A stretch of DNA of 64,000 nt from Burkholderiaceae bacterium (GTDB lineage Bacteria > Pseudomonadota > Gammaproteobacteria > Burkholderiales > Burkholderiaceae_C). A model generated the notes under the pieces. The model did no database searches and was not told the DNA's origin. It saw nothing but the letters and a program-made list of their open reading frames with translations. Location: positions 124,001 through 188,000 of the forward strand of contig JACKLI010000001.1 in NCBI GenBank assembly GCA_024235995.1, read 5' to 3'. Shown piece by piece: positions 43,259-51,779 of the stretch. The position numbers and the translations under genes were made by a program. How positions within the stretch are numbered: the first letter of the stretch is position 1; every line of letters begins with the position of its first letter.

Positions 43259-45160
43259 ATGGCCCAGCGCGCGTTCCTGGCTCAGCACATCCGCTACACC
43301 ACCTGGGCGCTGTGCGCCCTGTTCACGCTGCTCAGCGCCATCGCGCTGCTGCGCTGGGGCGGCGGCTGGTGGGTGCCGCTGGGCGCGTTCGGCGCGCTCA
43401 CGCTGCTGGGCTGGCGCGACCACGCGCAGACGCGCCACGCGGTGCTGCGCAACTACCCCGTGCTGGGGCACATGCGCTTCCTGCTGGAGTTCATCCGCCC
43501 CGAGATCCGCCAGTACTTCGTCGAGGGCGACCACGACGCCGGCGAGCCCTTCACCCGCGCACAGCGCACCGTGGTGTACCAGCGCGCCAAGGGCGTGCCC
43601 GACGTGCGGCCCTTCGGCACCAAGCTGGACGTGGGCGCCAAGGGCTACGAGTGGATCAACCACTCGCTGCAGACCACCAAGATCGAATCGCACGACTTCC
43701 GCATCTGGCTGGGCGGCCGCCCCGACGCGCCGGCGGTGGGCGTCTCGCCCTGCACCCAGCCCTACAACGCCAGCGTGTTCAACATCTCGGCCATGAGCTT
43801 CGGCGCGCTGTCGGCCAACGCCATCCGGGCGCTCAACCAGGGCGCCAGGATCGGCGGCTTCGCGCACGATACCGGCGAGGGCGGCATCAGCCGCTACCAC
43901 CGCGAGCACGGGGGCGACCTGGTGTGGGAGATCGGCTCGGGCTACTTCGGCTGCCGCAACACGGACGGCAGCTTCAACGCCGAGCGCTTTGCCCAGCAGG
44001 CGCGCGAGCCGCAGGTGAAGATGATCGAGATCAAGCTGAGCCAGGGCGCCAAGCCCGGCCACGGCGGCGTGCTGCCGGGCGCCAAGGTCACGCCCGAGAT
44101 CGCCGCCGCGCGCGGCGTGCCGGTGGGGGTGGACTGCATCTCGCCCTCGGCGCACAGCGCGTTCTCCACGCCGGTCGAGCTGATGCAGTTCGTCGCCCGC
44201 CTGCGCGAGCTGTCGGGCGGCAAGCCGGTGGGCTTCAAGCTGTGCATCGGCCACATCTGGGAGTGGTTCGGCATCGTCAAGGCCATGCTGGAGACCGACA
44301 TCACGCCCGACTACATCGTGGTCGACGGCGCCGAGGGCGGCACCGGCGCCGCGCCGATCGAGTTTGCCGACCACATGGGCGCGCCGGTGCAGGAGGGCCT
44401 GCACCTGGTGCACAACACGCTGATCGGCGCCGGCCTGCGCGAGCGCGTCAAGATCGGCGCCGCCGGCAAGGTGATCAACTCGTTCGACCTGGCGCGCATG
44501 TTCGCGCTGGGCGCCGACTGGTGCAACTCGGGGCGCGGCTTCATGATGGCGCTGGGCTGCATCCAGGCGCAGGTGTGCCACAGCGGCTTCTGCCCCACCG
44601 GCATCACCACGCAGGACCTGAGACGCGAGCGCGCGCTGGTGGTGGCCGACAAGGCCCCGCGCGTGGCGCAGTACCACGCCAACACGCTGCACGCGCTCAA
44701 GGAGCTGCTGCAGGCCGCCGGCCTGATGCACCCCGACCAGCTCAGCACCCACCACATCGTGCGGCGCATCGACAGCGAGCGCATCCGCCTGCTGTCGGCC
44801 ATCATGCCCACCCTGCGCCCGCGCGCCATCCTGGACGACCTGGAGCACCAGCACAACGTCTACCGCCTGTACTGGCCGCTGGCCGACGCGCACAGCTTCG
44901 CGCCGCACATCCCGGCGGCGCACGAGTGGCGGTCCATCGACGCCCTGCGCCCCACGGTGGCCGGCCGCCCGGCCTCGGCGGTGCAGATCGCCGAGGAGCT
45001 GACGCACCGGCGCGCGCCGCACCCCGGCGCCATCACCCGGCTGGTGCCCGAGCAGTCCAGCGCGCACCGCGCCGTGCCCACCGCCAGCACGCCCACCCAC
45101 GTGCCCAGGGAGTGGACGGCGTCGGGCGACGCGCCGGCGCCCGAGCACCTGGACGCCTGA
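43259..45160 (+). CDS. FMN-binding glutamate synthase-domain protein (GltB-like)
   Basis: 633 residues. Two hydrophobic segments near the N terminus (about residues 13-55) suggest a membrane anchor. The rest is the FMN-binding TIM-barrel domain of glutamate synthase large subunits: FNISAMSFGALSANAIRALNQGA, HDTGEGGISRYHREHGGDLVWEIGSGYFG, QGAKPGHGGVLPGAKV and VDGAEGGTGAAPIEF. A cysteine cluster (CIQAQVCHSGFCPTGI) matches the GltB iron-sulfur position. It lacks the amidotransferase and GXGXG domains. The biochemical role of these stand-alone proteins is not established. Confidence 0.9.
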   Translation: MAQRAFLAQHIRYTTWALCALFTLLSAIALLRWGGGWWVPLGAFGALTLLGWRDHAQTRHAVLRNYPVLGHMRFLLEFIRPEIRQYFVEGDHDAGEPFTRAQRTVVYQRAKGVPDVRPFGTKLDVGAKGYEWINHSLQTTKIESHDFRIWLGGRPDAPAVGVSPCTQPYNASVFNISAMSFGALSANAIRALNQGARIGGFAHDTGEGGISRYHREHGGDLVWEIGSGYFGCRNTDGSFNAERFAQQAREPQVKMIEIKLSQGAKPGHGGVLPGAKVTPEIAAARGVPVGVDCISPSAHSAFSTPVELMQFVARLRELSGGKPVGFKLCIGHIWEWFGIVKAMLETDITPDYIVVDGAEGGTGAAPIEFADHMGAPVQEGLHLVHNTLIGAGLRERVKIGAAGKVINSFDLARMFALGADWCNSGRGFMMALGCIQAQVCHSGFCPTGITTQDLRRERALVVADKAPRVAQYHANTLHALKELLQAAGLMHPDQLSTHHIVRRIDSERIRLLSAIMPTLRPRAILDDLEHQHNVYRLYWPLADAHSFAPHIPAAHEWRSIDALRPTVAGRPASAVQIAEELTHRRAPHPGAITRLVPEQSSAHRAVPTASTPTHVPREWTASGDAPAPEHLDA

Positions 45161-45191
45161 GCGGCCCCTGCTCAAGCCCCCGGGCGCGCGC

Positions 45192-46382
45192 TCACCACAC
45201 GCCGCGCGCCAGCACCGGCTCCACGGCCTCCACCCGGCCGTCCAGCAGGCCGCCGCGCACGGCGATCAGCTGGTTGTGCAGGTTGACGGTGGGGTCGCAG
45301 TGGCCGGGAATCAGCCACACGGTGTCGCCCAGCGACGGCAAGGCGCGCAGGATGCCGCCGGCAATCTCCACGGGGCGCAGGATGCTGGCCTCGTCGCCGC
45401 CGTTGTGCACCACCAGCGAGGGCTGGCCGGGCAGGGCGTGCACGGCCGGCAGGCCGCTGTCGATGGCGTGGCTCTTGTGGCCGGCGTCGCACACGGCGTG
45501 GTCCGCGGCCACGCTGATGACCTGCGACTTGACGAACAGCGCGGGCTCGAACACGGGCTGGGCCGGGTCGCGCTCGTTGCGGGCGTAGTCAGCGTCCATG
45601 AACAGGAAGCTGCCGGGCTGGATCTCGCCCCACAGGCCGCTGGCGGCCTCGCAGGCGAAGGTGCCGGTGCCCGCGCCGGTGACCAGCGGCGGCGCCAGCC
45701 CGGCCGCGGCCAGCAGCGCGCCCGTGGCGCGCAGCCGCTCGGCGCTGGCGCCGATGGCCGCGCGGCGCTCGGCCACCGTGCGCAGGTGCTGGGCGCCGCC
45801 GTGGTAGGCCTGCAGGCCGGCGTAGCGCAAAACAGGCGCATGCGCCGCCAGCGTGCGCACCCGCTCGAGCACCGCCGCGCCGGGCGCCACGCCGCAGCGG
45901 CCCTGGCCGATATCGACCTCGACGAACACGTCGATGCCGCCGGCGGGGGCCGCGCGCATGGCCTGCGCCAGGCGCGCGATGCCCTCGTCGCTGTCCACGG
46001 CAATCGCCAGGCGGCCGCCGCGCTCGTGCAGGCGCTGCGCCAGCGCGGCCACGCGCCGCAGCTTGGCGGGCGCGATCACTTCGTTGCTGATGAACAGGTC
46101 GTGGATGCCCGCCGCGGCCAGCGCCTCGGCCTCGGCCACGGTCTGGGTGCACAGGCCGACGGCGCCGGCCTGCAGCTGCAGCCGGGCGAAGGCGGCGCTC
46201 TTGTGCAGCTTGGCGTGCGGGCGCAGGCGCAGCCGGTGGCGCGCGGCAAACTCGGCCATGCGCTGCAGGTTGCGGCCGGCGGCGTCCAGGTCCACCACCA
46301 GCGCGGGCGTGTCGATGGCGTCCACGCCCTGGCCGATCAGGGCCTCGCAGGCGGCGGGCAGGGTGTCAGGCCAGGCGTTCAT
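45192..46382 (-). CDS. DSD1-type PLP-dependent enzyme (D-threonine aldolase / D-serine dehydratase-like)
   Basis: 396 residues. It has the alanine-racemase-like PLP barrel, with the Lys in RPHAKLHKS as the expected PLP-binding residue, followed by a C-terminal D-serine dehydratase-like domain. A His and Cys pair (IPGHCDPTVNLHN) near the C terminus matches the metal site of D-threonine aldolase/DSD1 proteins. Members act on D-3-hydroxy amino acids. The ATG at 46382 overlaps the end of the histidine phosphatase gene by 17 bases, so the two are probably one operon. Confidence 0.9.
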   Translation of the reverse strand: MNAWPDTLPAACEALIGQGVDAIDTPALVVDLDAAGRNLQRMAEFAARHRLRLRPHAKLHKSAAFARLQLQAGAVGLCTQTVAEAEALAAAGIHDLFISNEVIAPAKLRRVAALAQRLHERGGRLAIAVDSDEGIARLAQAMRAAPAGGIDVFVEVDIGQGRCGVAPGAAVLERVRTLAAHAPVLRYAGLQAYHGGAQHLRTVAERRAAIGASAERLRATGALLAAAGLAPPLVTGAGTGTFACEAASGLWGEIQPGSFLFMDADYARNERDPAQPVFEPALFVKSQVISVAADHAVCDAGHKSHAIDSGLPAVHALPGQPSLVVHNGGDEASILRPVEIAGGILRALPSLGDTVWLIPGHCDPTVNLHNQLIAVRGGLLDGRVEAVEPVLARGVW

Positions 46383-47013
46383 CGCGCGTGTCGTCCAGGT
46401 GCGAGCGGTCGGCCCAGCCGACCAGGGCCAGGCCGCCGTCGGGCGTCCACAGCAGGCGGTTGACGGCCGCGTTGTCCAGCTGCCAGGTGCGCGCGTCCTG
46501 CAGGCTGGCGCCGGTGGCGGCGCGGTACAGCACGTCGAGCACCCCGCCATGGGTGAACATCGCCACGTGCTTGCCCATGTTCTGGGCCGCCAGCCCGCAT
46601 ACCACCTGCGTGATGCGCTCCTTGAATTGAAGCAAGGATTCACCCCCACCCGGTGGCGCCCAGTGCGGGTCGCGCCGGCGCCAGCGCTCGGCATCCTGCG
46701 GCAGCTCGGCCTCGACGTCGGCAAAGCGGCGGCCCTGGAAGGCGCCGAAGCACCGCTCGCGCAGGCCGGGCGTGGCCAACAGTGGCACGCCGGTGGCGTC
46801 GGCCACGGCCTGGGCGGTCTGCCGCGCGCGCGCCAGGTCGCTGCTGTAGATGAGATCGATGCGCTCGCCCTCGTCCCGGAGCTTGGCGGCCAGCCGCCCG
46901 GCCTGCGCGCGGCCGACCTCGTTGAGCGCGATGTCCAGGTGCCCCTGGATGCGGCCGTCGGCGTTCCAGGCGGTTTCGCCGTGGCGCACGAGCAAGAGAC
47001 GGGTCCATTCCAT
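46366..47013 (-). CDS. Histidine phosphatase family protein (phosphoglycerate mutase-like)
   Basis: 215 residues. The catalytic LLVRHGETAWN is near residue 10 with its phospho-accepting His, and the second His is in FTHGGVLDVL near 155. Length and sequence resemble GpmB/CobC-type phosphatases. The ATG at 47013 was chosen because it directly precedes the EWTRLLLVRHG start; upstream codons are open but show no family match. The substrate is unknown. Confidence 0.93.
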   Translation of the reverse strand: MEWTRLLLVRHGETAWNADGRIQGHLDIALNEVGRAQAGRLAAKLRDEGERIDLIYSSDLARARQTAQAVADATGVPLLATPGLRERCFGAFQGRRFADVEAELPQDAERWRRRDPHWAPPGGGESLLQFKERITQVVCGLAAQNMGKHVAMFTHGGVLDVLYRAATGASLQDARTWQLDNAAVNRLLWTPDGGLALVGWADRSHLDDTRDERLA

Positions 47014-47132
47014 ACGTCGATCATGCCACCGTCCCACAGGCGACCGGGCCGGGCGCGGGCGGGCGGTTACGCTCGCAGGCCGGCCGCCTGCTGCACACGG
47101 CCGGCCGACCAGACACCACGCCCGCCTGCCCC

Positions 47133-48383
47133 ATGACCACCGCCCCATCCCCCAACCGACCCGCGCCCACCGGCGGCAGCTGGGCCGCGCTGCTGCTGCT
47201 GACCACCGGCTTTGCCATGAGCCAGGCCTTTCGCACCATCGCCGCCATCATGGCCCAGCCGCTGCAGGCCGAGCTGCACCTGTCGCCGCAGCAGCTGGGC
47301 GCGTTCGCGGCGGCCTACCACTTCGCCTTTGGCGCGCTGCAGCTTTTCATGGGCATCGGCATCGACATGCACGGGGTGCGGCGCACCATCCTGACGGCCT
47401 CGCCGCTGATGGTGGCGGGCGCGGTGATGTCGGCGCTGGCGGGCAGCTTCAGCTGGCTGGTGGCCGGCCAGATCCTGATCGGCATCGGCTGCGCGCCGGC
47501 CTTCCTGGTGTGCACGGTGTACATCGCGCGGCACTTTCCGCCGGCGCGCTACACCATGGTCTCCAGCATCATCCTGGCGGTGGGCGGCGTGGGCATGCTG
47601 GCCACCGGCACGCCGCTGGCATGGCTGATCGAGGCCAGCTCCTGGCGCATGGGCTTCTGGGTGCTGGCGCTGTGCGCGGCGCTGTCCTGGGGCGCCATCG
47701 CGCTGTGGATGCGCGAGCCGCCGCCGCCCGCGGCGGCGCAGCGCGAGTCGCTGCGTGAGTCGCTGCGCACCTTCGGCGCGCTGTTTCGGCTGCCGCACAC
47801 CCTGGGCATCGTCGCGCTGGCGCTGGTGACCTATGCCTCGTTCGTGGCGCTGCGCGGGCTGTGGCTGGGGCCGGTGATGATGCAGCGCCACGGCTGGAGC
47901 CTGGTGGCCACCGGCAACCTGGCGGTGGTGCTGACGGTGGTGGCGCTGGCCAGCCTGCCGGTGTTCGGCCGGCTCGACCCGGGGCCGCGCCGGCGCCGCC
48001 CGTGGCTGCTGGCGGGCACCCTCGTGTCGGCGGCGCTGTTCGGCCTGCTGGCGCTGGGCGTGAGCGCGCCGGTGGACGTGGCGGCGATGCTGCTGGTGTG
48101 CCTGGCCTCGGGCTATGCCACGCTGCAATACCCGGACGTGAAGGACGCCTACGAGCCGGCGGTGATCGGCCGCGCGATGGCGCTGTTCACCATGGCCCTG
48201 TTCATGGGCGTGGCGCTGGTGCAGTGGCTGACCGGCGCCATCGCCTCCATCGCCCAGGCGCACGGCATCGACCCGTTCGGTGCGGTGTTCGGCTGCATCG
48301 CCGGACTGCTGGTGCTGGGCGCGCTGGCCTTTTGGCGCCTGCCCCAGCCGGCGGTCGGCAGGCGCCCAGGCCCCGCGTCGTGA
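47133..48383 (+). CDS. MFS transporter
   Basis: 416 residues with twelve hydrophobic segments in two halves. It has the MFS motif after the second segment in modified form (GIGIDMHGVRRTILTASP) and a long central loop of about residues 190-215. It acts in the inner membrane. The substrate is not deducible. It is divergent from the histidine phosphatase gene with 119 bases between starts. Confidence 0.9.
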   Translation: MTTAPSPNRPAPTGGSWAALLLLTTGFAMSQAFRTIAAIMAQPLQAELHLSPQQLGAFAAAYHFAFGALQLFMGIGIDMHGVRRTILTASPLMVAGAVMSALAGSFSWLVAGQILIGIGCAPAFLVCTVYIARHFPPARYTMVSSIILAVGGVGMLATGTPLAWLIEASSWRMGFWVLALCAALSWGAIALWMREPPPPAAAQRESLRESLRTFGALFRLPHTLGIVALALVTYASFVALRGLWLGPVMMQRHGWSLVATGNLAVVLTVVALASLPVFGRLDPGPRRRRPWLLAGTLVSAALFGLLALGVSAPVDVAAMLLVCLASGYATLQYPDVKDAYEPAVIGRAMALFTMALFMGVALVQWLTGAIASIAQAHGIDPFGAVFGCIAGLLVLGALAFWRLPQPAVGRRPGPAS

Positions 48384-48538
48384 ACGGGAACCCGGGGCAA
48401 TCCCTTGTGGATTGAAACCAACAGTTAGCGATGGTTGGTTTGGGTTTGCATGGATGTCGCCCTAAACTTGGCTTGACAACCGAAGCGATTGTTGCCAATG
48501 CGGGCGATCGCATTCGCCCCCTACCGGAGACAGACCCC

Positions 48539-49123
48539 ATGCCTTTCAAATCCATTGCCCGCCCGGCCCTGGCTCTCGGCCTGACGACCGTGGCCATGGC
48601 CGCGCAGGCCGTGACGATCAACGTCGCCGCGGTGTCGCAACCGCTTTACCTGAACGACACCACGAGCATCACGGTCAATCTGGACAACACGGCAGGCCCC
48701 GCCATGGGGGCTGCGGGCGAGTTTGCAGTAGCCTTGCCGGCCGAAATGCACTTCACGGCAGTCCCCGGCACCTGCACGGCAGGTCCGGCACCCGTGCAAT
48801 CGATGACCTGCAGTTTCGGGCCGCTGGCCGCCGGCGCGCAGTCCTCGCAGGTGCTTTCGGCCCAGGCCGATGTGCTGTACCCCACGGCGGATCACCAGAA
48901 CAACCCTCCGGGCAACCCCTACCTGTTCGTCACCGCAGACATCACGAATGACGGCACGGGAGCGACTGGTGACAGCTACAACACCGGCCCGTTCTACATC
49001 GATCCCCGGCCCACGCCGCCGGCCGCCATCGCGCCGGTCCCGACCCTGGAAGCCTGGGGCCTGGGCGTGCTGAGCCTTCTCATGGGCGCGGCGGCCGTGC
49101 GTCGCCGGCGCCGGTCGGCCTGA
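48539..49123 (+). CDS. Small exported IPTL-CTERM protein
   Basis: 194 residues. A signal peptide (RPALALGLTTVAMAAQA) is followed by a DUF11-like beta-rich domain (INVAAVSQPLYLNDTTSITVNLDNTAG) with two cysteines. The C-terminal sorting signal is VPTLEAWGLGVLSLL, a short hydrophobic stretch and RRRRR. A CGGAGA site precedes the ATG. The protein is probably anchored or released at the surface by an exosortase. Its last 44 bases overlap the convergent DUF4136 gene. Confidence 0.88.
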   Translation: MPFKSIARPALALGLTTVAMAAQAVTINVAAVSQPLYLNDTTSITVNLDNTAGPAMGAAGEFAVALPAEMHFTAVPGTCTAGPAPVQSMTCSFGPLAAGAQSSQVLSAQADVLYPTADHQNNPPGNPYLFVTADITNDGTGATGDSYNTGPFYIDPRPTPPAAIAPVPTLEAWGLGVLSLLMGAAAVRRRRRSA

Positions 49124-49754
49124 GCGCGGGCGGCGCCTCGGGCGCCAGCAACATCGGCACGTCCACGCGCTGCGGGCCCTGCGGCGGATTCGGATAGCCC
49201 TGCAGCGCGGCGGCAAACAGGGCCGCCAGCACGGCGCCGGTGTTGCTCCAGGTGCCGTCGTGGCGGGCCCGGGTGTCGTAGACGATCTGGCCGCTGTGCA
49301 CGTCGCGCATCACCAGGCTCACTTCGCTGATATAGATCGGCACCGAATCGTCCCAGCCCAGCGGACCGCCCCAGCCCAAACCCACGCCAGCGCCGCGCCA
49401 GCCGCCGCCAAAACCCAGGGCGATGCGCGTGTTGCTGGGCTCGGCCCAGGCGCTGGACCAGCCGGCCTGGACGCTGGCGCTGGCCTGCACGCTCACGCGC
49501 GCCTGCGCGTCGTCACGCACCGCGCCCACGCGCGCCAGCGCGGCCTGCGCCAGCGCCTCGACCTGCGCCGGCGCGGGTTGGCCGGCCACCGGGGGCTGCG
49601 GATCGAAGCGGTAGTGCACCGCCTGCAGCAGCGCCGCGCCCGGCCCCTGGGCGGCGTTGGCGCGCACCTCGGCCGTCACGACGCGTGGCCCGCTGGCGCA
49701 GCCGGCCAGGCCGGCGGCCAGAACCCCGATGGCAAGCCAGCGTGCGATGTCCAT
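49080..49754 (-). CDS. DUF4136 family lipoprotein
   Basis: 224 residues. The lipobox LAGCAS puts the acylated Cys at about residue 19. The central part matches DUF4136 (VHYRFDPQPP, then AQAALARVGA..., SVQASASV, glycine-rich GFGGGWRGAGVGLGWGGPLGW, IYISEVSLVMRDVHSGQIVYDTRA). It is probably anchored in the outer membrane, facing the periplasm. The function is unknown. It is followed by no close gene; ttcA ends 14 bases upstream of its start and may be co-transcribed. Confidence 0.87.
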   Translation of the reverse strand: MDIARWLAIGVLAAGLAGCASGPRVVTAEVRANAAQGPGAALLQAVHYRFDPQPPVAGQPAPAQVEALAQAALARVGAVRDDAQARVSVQASASVQAGWSSAWAEPSNTRIALGFGGGWRGAGVGLGWGGPLGWDDSVPIYISEVSLVMRDVHSGQIVYDTRARHDGTWSNTGAVLAALFAAALQGYPNPPQGPQRVDVPMLLAPEAPPALRPTGAGDARPPRP

Positions 49755-49767
49755 GGATGACCTCCTG

Positions 49768-50706
49768 TCAGACCGGAACCGGCGGCGGCGCGATGGGTTC
49801 CTCGTCGAACGCCTTGTCGCCGTCCGCGTCGAACACGCCGCTGGCCTGCAGATGCTTGAAGTCGTGCAGGCGGGCGTCCATCAGGTGCGAGGGCACCACG
49901 TTCTGCAGCGCGGTGAACATGCTCTCGATGCGCCCGGGGTGCTGGCGCTGCCACTGGCGCAGCATCTCGCCCACCTGCTTGCGCTGCAGGTTCTCCTGGC
50001 TGCCGCACAGGTTGCAGGGGATGATGGGAAAGCGCCGGTGCTCGGCCCAGGCCACCAGGTCGCTTTCCGCCACGTAGGCCAGCGGGCGGATGACGATGAA
50101 CTCGCCGTTGTCGCTGGTCAGCTTGGGCGGCATGCCCTTGAGCTTGCCGCCGAAGAACATGTTCAGGAAGAAGGTCTGCAGCATGTCGTCGCGGTGGTGG
50201 CCCAGCGCGATCTTGTTGCAGCGCAGCTCGCGCGCCACGCGGTACAAAATGCCCCGGCGCAAGCGCGAGCACAGGCTGCAGGTGGTCTTGCCCTCGGGGA
50301 TCTTGGCTTTGACGATGCTGTAGGTGTCCTGCGTCTCGATGTGGTGCTCGATGCCCAGCGTGGCCAGGTAGTTTGGCAGCACCTCGGCCGGAAAGCCGGG
50401 CTGCTTCTGATCCAGGTTGACGGCCACCAGCTCGAAGCGGATCGGCGCGCGCGCCTGCAGCCTCTGCAGCACGTCGAGCAGGCCGTAGCTGTCCTTGCCG
50501 CCCGACAGGCACACCATCACGCGGTCGCCCTCCTCGATCATGTTGAAGTCGACGATGGCCTGGCCGACCTGGCGGCACAGGCGTTTTTCGAGCTTGAGCG
50601 CCTCGCGCTCGGCGCGCGTGCGGGCGGCGGGACCGGTGGCCGCGCCGTCCTCGACGGCCACGGGGGACGGCCCGCGCGCCGGCAATTCGATGTCCGTGAT
50701 AGTCAT
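49768..50706 (-). CDS. ttcA: tRNA 2-thiocytidine(32) synthetase TtcA
   Basis: 312 residues. The PP-loop SGGKDSYGLLD is near residue 68, and the CSLCS motif near 143 with a further Cys downstream (IPCNLCGS) binds the iron-sulfur cluster. TtcA thiolates C32 of certain tRNAs. It is divergent from ybeY; 53 bases separate the starts. Confidence 0.96.
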   Translation of the reverse strand: MTITDIELPARGPSPVAVEDGAATGPAARTRAEREALKLEKRLCRQVGQAIVDFNMIEEGDRVMVCLSGGKDSYGLLDVLQRLQARAPIRFELVAVNLDQKQPGFPAEVLPNYLATLGIEHHIETQDTYSIVKAKIPEGKTTCSLCSRLRRGILYRVARELRCNKIALGHHRDDMLQTFFLNMFFGGKLKGMPPKLTSDNGEFIVIRPLAYVAESDLVAWAEHRRFPIIPCNLCGSQENLQRKQVGEMLRQWQRQHPGRIESMFTALQNVVPSHLMDARLHDFKHLQASGVFDADGDKAFDEEPIAPPPVPV

Positions 50707-50759
50707 GGCGCGGATTGTCCCGCAATCGCCATGAGCCGGCTTTGCGGCATGATCGCGCC

Positions 50760-51242
50760 ATGCCCCTGCCGCCGCTCAGCCTGTCCCTGCAAATCGCCCG
50801 CTTCGACGCCGCCGCCACGCACCGCGCCGCGCTGCCGCGCCACCACGTGGCGCGCTGGCTGCGCCACGCGCTGGGCAGCGACGTGCAGGCCGCCGAGATC
50901 ACGGTGCGCGTGGTCGATGCCGAGGAAGGCCGCGCGCTCAACCGCGACTATCGGCACAAGGACTACGCCACCAACGTGCTGACCTTCGACTACGCCGGCG
51001 CGCCGCACGTGGCGGCCGACCTGGTGCTGTGCGCCCCGGTGGTGGCGCGCGAGGCGGCCGAGCTGCGCAAGCCGCTGGCCGAGCACTACGCCCACCTGCT
51101 GGTGCATGGCGCGCTGCACGCGCAGGGCTGGGATCACGAGAGCAGCGAGCAGGACGCCGAGGCCATGGAGGCGCGCGAGAGCGCCATCCTGGCGGCGCTG
51201 GGCTTTGCCGACCCCTACGCCAGGGCGGTGCGCGCGCGTTGA
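50760..51242 (+). CDS. ybeY: Endoribonuclease YbeY (rRNA maturation factor)
   Basis: 160 residues. It has the zinc motif HGALHAQGWDH near residue 115 and the family segment RDYRHKDYATNVLTFDY. YbeY acts in 16S rRNA 3'-end maturation and ribosome quality control. The ATG at 50760 is the family-like start. Its stop is directly followed by copy f of the ~55-bp repeat. Confidence 0.95.
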   Translation: MPLPPLSLSLQIARFDAAATHRAALPRHHVARWLRHALGSDVQAAEITVRVVDAEEGRALNRDYRHKDYATNVLTFDYAGAPHVAADLVLCAPVVAREAAELRKPLAEHYAHLLVHGALHAQGWDHESSEQDAEAMEARESAILAALGFADPYARAVRAR

Positions 51243-51300
51243 TTTCAAGCCGAATCGGGGCCTGGCCGGCGTACAACAAGCCCAATCAGCTATCGAAATT
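51243..51300 (+). repeat. ~55-bp dispersed repeat, copy f (after ybeY)
   Basis: Reads GGGGCCTGGCCGGCGTACAA then AAGCCCAATCAGCTATCGAA. It is degenerate but keeps the CAGCTAT end. It starts at the ybeY stop codon and fills most of the gap to the dtd 3' end. Confidence 0.5.
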
Positions 51301-51329
51301 GAACCGATGGCAGGCCTGCCGCGTGCCGC

Positions 51330-51779
51330 TCAAGCCGCCGGCAGCACACGCAGCGGGATGGTGACCGGCCCATCGTTGACCAGCGCCACCTGCATGTCGG
51401 CACCGAATTCGCCCGTCGCCACCACCGGGTGGGCCGCCCGCGCCGCCGCGACGAAATACTCGTAAAGACGCCGCCCTTCGTCCGGCGGCGCGGCGCCCGT
51501 GAAGCTGGGCCGGTTGCCGCCCGTGGTGTCGGCCGCCAGGGTGAACTGGCTGACGACGAGCAGGCCGCCGGCCACGTCCTGCACGCTGCGGTTCATCTTG
51601 CCCGCCGCGTCGCCGAAGATGCGCAGCTTGAGCAGCTTGGCCAGCAGCCTGTCGGCCTCGCGCTCGCCGTCGCCGCGCTCGGCGCACAGCAGCACCAGCA
51701 GGCCCTGGTCGATGGCGCCCGTGACGCGCCCGGCCACGGTGACGCGCGCCTGCGCCACGCGCTGGATCAGGGCGTGCAT
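51330..51779 (-). CDS. dtd: D-aminoacyl-tRNA deacylase
   Basis: 149 residues. It matches Dtd from MHALIQRVAQARVTV, with the conserved SQFTLAADTTGGNRPSF and a GP(V)T motif (NDGPVTIPL). It removes D-amino acids from mischarged tRNA. Its first bases overlap the 3' end of the CDF transporter gene by 13 bases, so the two are probably co-transcribed. Confidence 0.96.
   Translation of the reverse strand: MHALIQRVAQARVTVAGRVTGAIDQGLLVLLCAERGDGEREADRLLAKLLKLRIFGDAAGKMNRSVQDVAGGLLVVSQFTLAADTTGGNRPSFTGAAPPDEGRRLYEYFVAAARAAHPVVATGEFGADMQVALVNDGPVTIPLRVLPAA

Noticed and set aside
43063..45588. 841-codon open frame overlapping the GltB-domain gene
   Set aside because: It is an arginine/alanine-rich shadow in another frame with no family motif.
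45192..47024. 610-codon frame joining the DSD1-type enzyme to upstream sequence
   Set aside because: The upstream part is out of frame with the histidine phosphatase, which has its own motifs and start; the PLP enzyme starts at 46382.
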